Position numbers and translations under genes: made by a program
Part shown: piece after piece, positions 62,469-64,000 of the stretch
Numbering within the stretch: position 1 is the first letter of the stretch
Layout of the letters: each line of letters starts with the position of its first letter
Origin: a bacterium
GTDB lineage: Bacteria > Zhuqueibacterota > Zhuqueibacteria > Residuimicrobiales > Residuimicrobiaceae
Assembly (NCBI GenBank): GCA_029565685.1
Contig: JAKQNR010000052.1
Span: 1 to 64,000 of the forward strand
DNA: 64,000 nucleotides
Direction of reading: 5' to 3'
The notes under the pieces: model-generated
The model's input: the letters and a program-made list of their open reading frames with translations, nothing else
Database searches by the model: none
What the model was told of the DNA's origin: nothing

Positions 62469-63327
62469 TGAGCCGAAAAAGTGGTGGTGCCGGGATCATG
62501 CCTTGACCCTGGATCATACGCTGATCATGGGCATCCTCAATGTCACGCCGGATTCTTTCAGCGACGGCGGCCGGTATCTGCAGATCGATCGGGCGGTGGA
62601 GCAAGGGCTGCGCCTGATTGAGGAAGGGGCCGACCTTCTCGATATCGGCGGCGAATCCACCCGCCCTGGCTCTCTGCCGGTGGATGAGAAGGAGGAGGCG
62701 CGGCGCGTTTTGCCGGTGATCCGCGAGCTCAGCCGGCGAACCGCTGTCCCCCTGTCGGTGGATACCTACAAATCCAGTATCGCCCTGCAGGCGTTGACTG
62801 AAGGCGCCTGTGTGGTCAATGACATCAGCGGCCTGACTTTTGATCCACGGATGGCGAAGGTGATTGCGCAGGCTCAGGCCGGGGTGGTCATCATGCACAT
62901 GAAGGGTAGGCCGCGCGACATGCAGGTCGAGCCGTTTTATGTTGATGTGGTGAAGGAGGTGCGGGCGTTTTTACGCAGTCAGAAAGAGGCCGCTCTGGCT
63001 GCGGGCATTCCGGAAAACCGCATCGTGGTGGATCCCGGCATCGGCTTTGGCAAACGGCAGCAGGACAATCTGACATTGCTTTGCCGGCTCGATCAGCTGG
63101 ACCTGGGATCGCCCATTCTGGTGGGGCCTTCGCGCAAATCCTTCATCGGCGCCATTCTCAACCTGCCGCCGGAAGAGCGGTTGCATGGCACCGCCGCGGC
63201 GGTGACCGCCGCGGTGCTCCAGGGCGTTGACATTGTGCGCGTTCATGATGTAAAGGAGATGAAGCAGGCCGTCGCCGTAGCGGAGGCTCTGCGCCACTGT
63301 AGGGTTGGTCTCTCACAAGCGAGATAG
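62458..63327 (+). CDS. folP: Dihydropteroate synthase
   Basis: This enzyme joins 6-hydroxymethyl-dihydropterin diphosphate and p-aminobenzoate in folate synthesis. The ATG at 62458 overlaps the TPR gene stop; the protein has 289 residues, near the E. coli length (282). Motifs are MGILNVTPDSFSDGG, LLDIGGESTRPGS, PLSVDTYKSSIA, VNDISGL, VVDPGIGFGKRQQDNL, LVGPSRKSFIG and IVRVHDV. The target residues of sulfonamide binding look wild type as far as can be seen. It is followed by cdaA after 8 bases, an order seen in several Bacteroidota and Firmicutes-type chromosomes. Confidence 0.95.
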   Translation: MCADEPKKWWCRDHALTLDHTLIMGILNVTPDSFSDGGRYLQIDRAVEQGLRLIEEGADLLDIGGESTRPGSLPVDEKEEARRVLPVIRELSRRTAVPLSVDTYKSSIALQALTEGACVVNDISGLTFDPRMAKVIAQAQAGVVIMHMKGRPRDMQVEPFYVDVVKEVRAFLRSQKEAALAAGIPENRIVVDPGIGFGKRQQDNLTLLCRLDQLDLGSPILVGPSRKSFIGAILNLPPEERLHGTAAAVTAAVLQGVDIVRVHDVKEMKQAVAVAEALRHCRVGLSQAR

Positions 63328-63335
63328 CTGATTTC

Positions 63336-64000
63336 ATGTCATCCACCTTGTTCAAAATTGGCTTTCTGCCTATTACCGTCATGGATATCCTCGATATCCT
63401 GATCATGTCCTTTGTTATTTTCAAGACCTATAATTTTATCCGTGGTTCTCGGGCGGCGCAGATGCTGGCCGGACTGATCATCATTCTGGTCCTGTCGGTG
63501 ATCGCGCCACTGGCGCATCTGCGCGGGATCAGTTGGATTTTAAACAATATGCGCACCGTCTGGTTGGTGGCGTTCGTCATCCTGTTTCAACCGGAATTGC
63601 GGCGCATGCTTATCCATATCGGACAAAACCGGGTGATCCGCTTTTTCGTCAAGGTCAGCGGCAACAAGATGATCGAGGAGGTGCTCGAGGCGGTGTTCGC
63701 TTTGCGCGCCAAGGGCTACGGCGCACTCATCGTGCTGGCGCGGGAGACCGGACTCAAGAGCGTGATCGAATCCGGCGTTCGTTTGCAGGCGGAAGTTTCC
63801 TCCGAGTTGATCTTGTCGGTTTTTAATCCACGGTCGCCGCTGCATGACGGCGCCATTGTCATTCAGAACGATGTGATCGAGTCGGCGCGATGCATTCTGC
63901 CGTTGATCGAACACGCTCAGGCGGCTAAAAACCTCGGCACCCGCCACCGCGCGGCCCTGGGATTGTCTGAGGAGACCGACGCTATGGTGATTGTGGTCTC
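63336..64000 (+). CDS. cdaA: Diadenylate cyclase CdaA (partial, runs off the window)
   Basis: The ATG at 63336 opens a frame of at least 221 codons with no stop before the window end, so the C-terminus is missing. Three hydrophobic segments in the first 85 residues (ITVMDILDILIMSFVIF, MLAGLIIILVLSVIAPLAHL, WLVAFVILFQPELRRMLI) match the membrane anchor of CdaA. The DisA_N domain then shows the catalytic LHDGAIVIQ and TRHRAALGLSEETDAMVIVV motifs. It makes cyclic di-AMP from two ATP. Its usual partner cdaR would be expected beyond the window edge. Confidence 0.93.
   Translation, partial: MSSTLFKIGFLPITVMDILDILIMSFVIFKTYNFIRGSRAAQMLAGLIIILVLSVIAPLAHLRGISWILNNMRTVWLVAFVILFQPELRRMLIHIGQNRVIRFFVKVSGNKMIEEVLEAVFALRAKGYGALIVLARETGLKSVIESGVRLQAEVSSELILSVFNPRSPLHDGAIVIQNDVIESARCILPLIEHAQAAKNLGTRHRAALGLSEETDAMVIVV

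Overview
The window is about 64 kb of G+C-rich bacterial chromosome (visually 55-60% G+C) with dense, short-spaced genes. Several points suggest a Gram-negative lineage of the Fibrobacterota-Chlorobiota-Bacteroidota side of the tree, most plausibly an uncultured candidate phylum such as KSB1 or Calditrichota. These are an RND/TolC pump (outer membrane), a heptose-type HldE-like protein, a secreted BNR protein ending in a FlgD/T9SS-like 'NxPNPFN' C-terminal domain, and large secreted glycosidases. This placement is inference from gene content, not a database result. I saw no rRNA, tRNA, CRISPR array, insertion sequence or prophage.

Layout. (1) 0.3-6.6 kb, minus strand: a tetR-tolC-MFP-RND efflux operon, with a perfect 16-bp palindrome upstream of tetR and a strong terminator after the pump gene. 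(2) 7-11.5 kb: a secreted BNR-repeat protein, a Tat-exported FAD oxidoreductase and a 5'-truncated M23 peptidase remnant. (3) 11.7-35.7 kb, plus strand: a glycan-degradation region with a sodium:solute symporter translationally coupled to a multidomain GH38 alpha-mannosidase, a second GH38, a GH31, glucosamine-6-P deaminase (nagB), a secreted M28 peptidase, a lipoprotein endo/exonuclease/phosphatase, a GH2 gene interrupted by one in-frame TAG, and an unassigned GH42-like secreted protein. Two unrelated minus-strand genes (SWIM zinc finger, and a DUF4143 ATPase with an apparent internal deletion) sit inside it. (4) 35.9-40.6 kb: a beta-propeller protein, a threonine-synthase-like PLP enzyme, a minimal caspase-like peptidase and a small membrane protein. 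(5) 40.6-47.1 kb: DUF1611/DgcN-like and YitT proteins, an NCS2 purine permease, a quinone reductase and a GlmU-like sugar nucleotidyltransferase. (6) 47.4-51.1 kb: a HAD phosphatase, a four-PAS histidine kinase and a NarL-type regulator with overlapping starts, followed by a structured region and a rho-independent terminator. (7) 51.2-54.9 kb: alpha/beta hydrolase, LOG-family protein, polysaccharide deacetylase and nagA as a tight operon. (8) 54.9-64 kb: DUF202 and an HldE-like protein on minus; then the housekeeping run tilS-hpt-ftsH-TPR protein-folP-cdaA on plus, with cdaA running off the window.

How it fits together. The GH38 pair, GH31, GH2, M28 peptidase, symporter and the nagA/nagB pair fit saprophytic use of mannose- and GlcNAc-containing glycans or glycoproteins: secreted enzymes trim sugar and peptide, the symporter imports products, and NagA and NagB feed amino sugar into glycolysis. 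This is an inference from co-location; no SusC/SusD-type genes or dedicated regulator are visible. The most unusual points are the single nonsense codon in an otherwise intact GH2, the HldE-like protein whose kinase half has lost its signature residues while the nucleotidyltransferase half looks intact, the DUF4143 protein with a clean internal deletion, the caspase/propeller/PLP cluster, and a candidate structured RNA at 50.98-51.08 kb.
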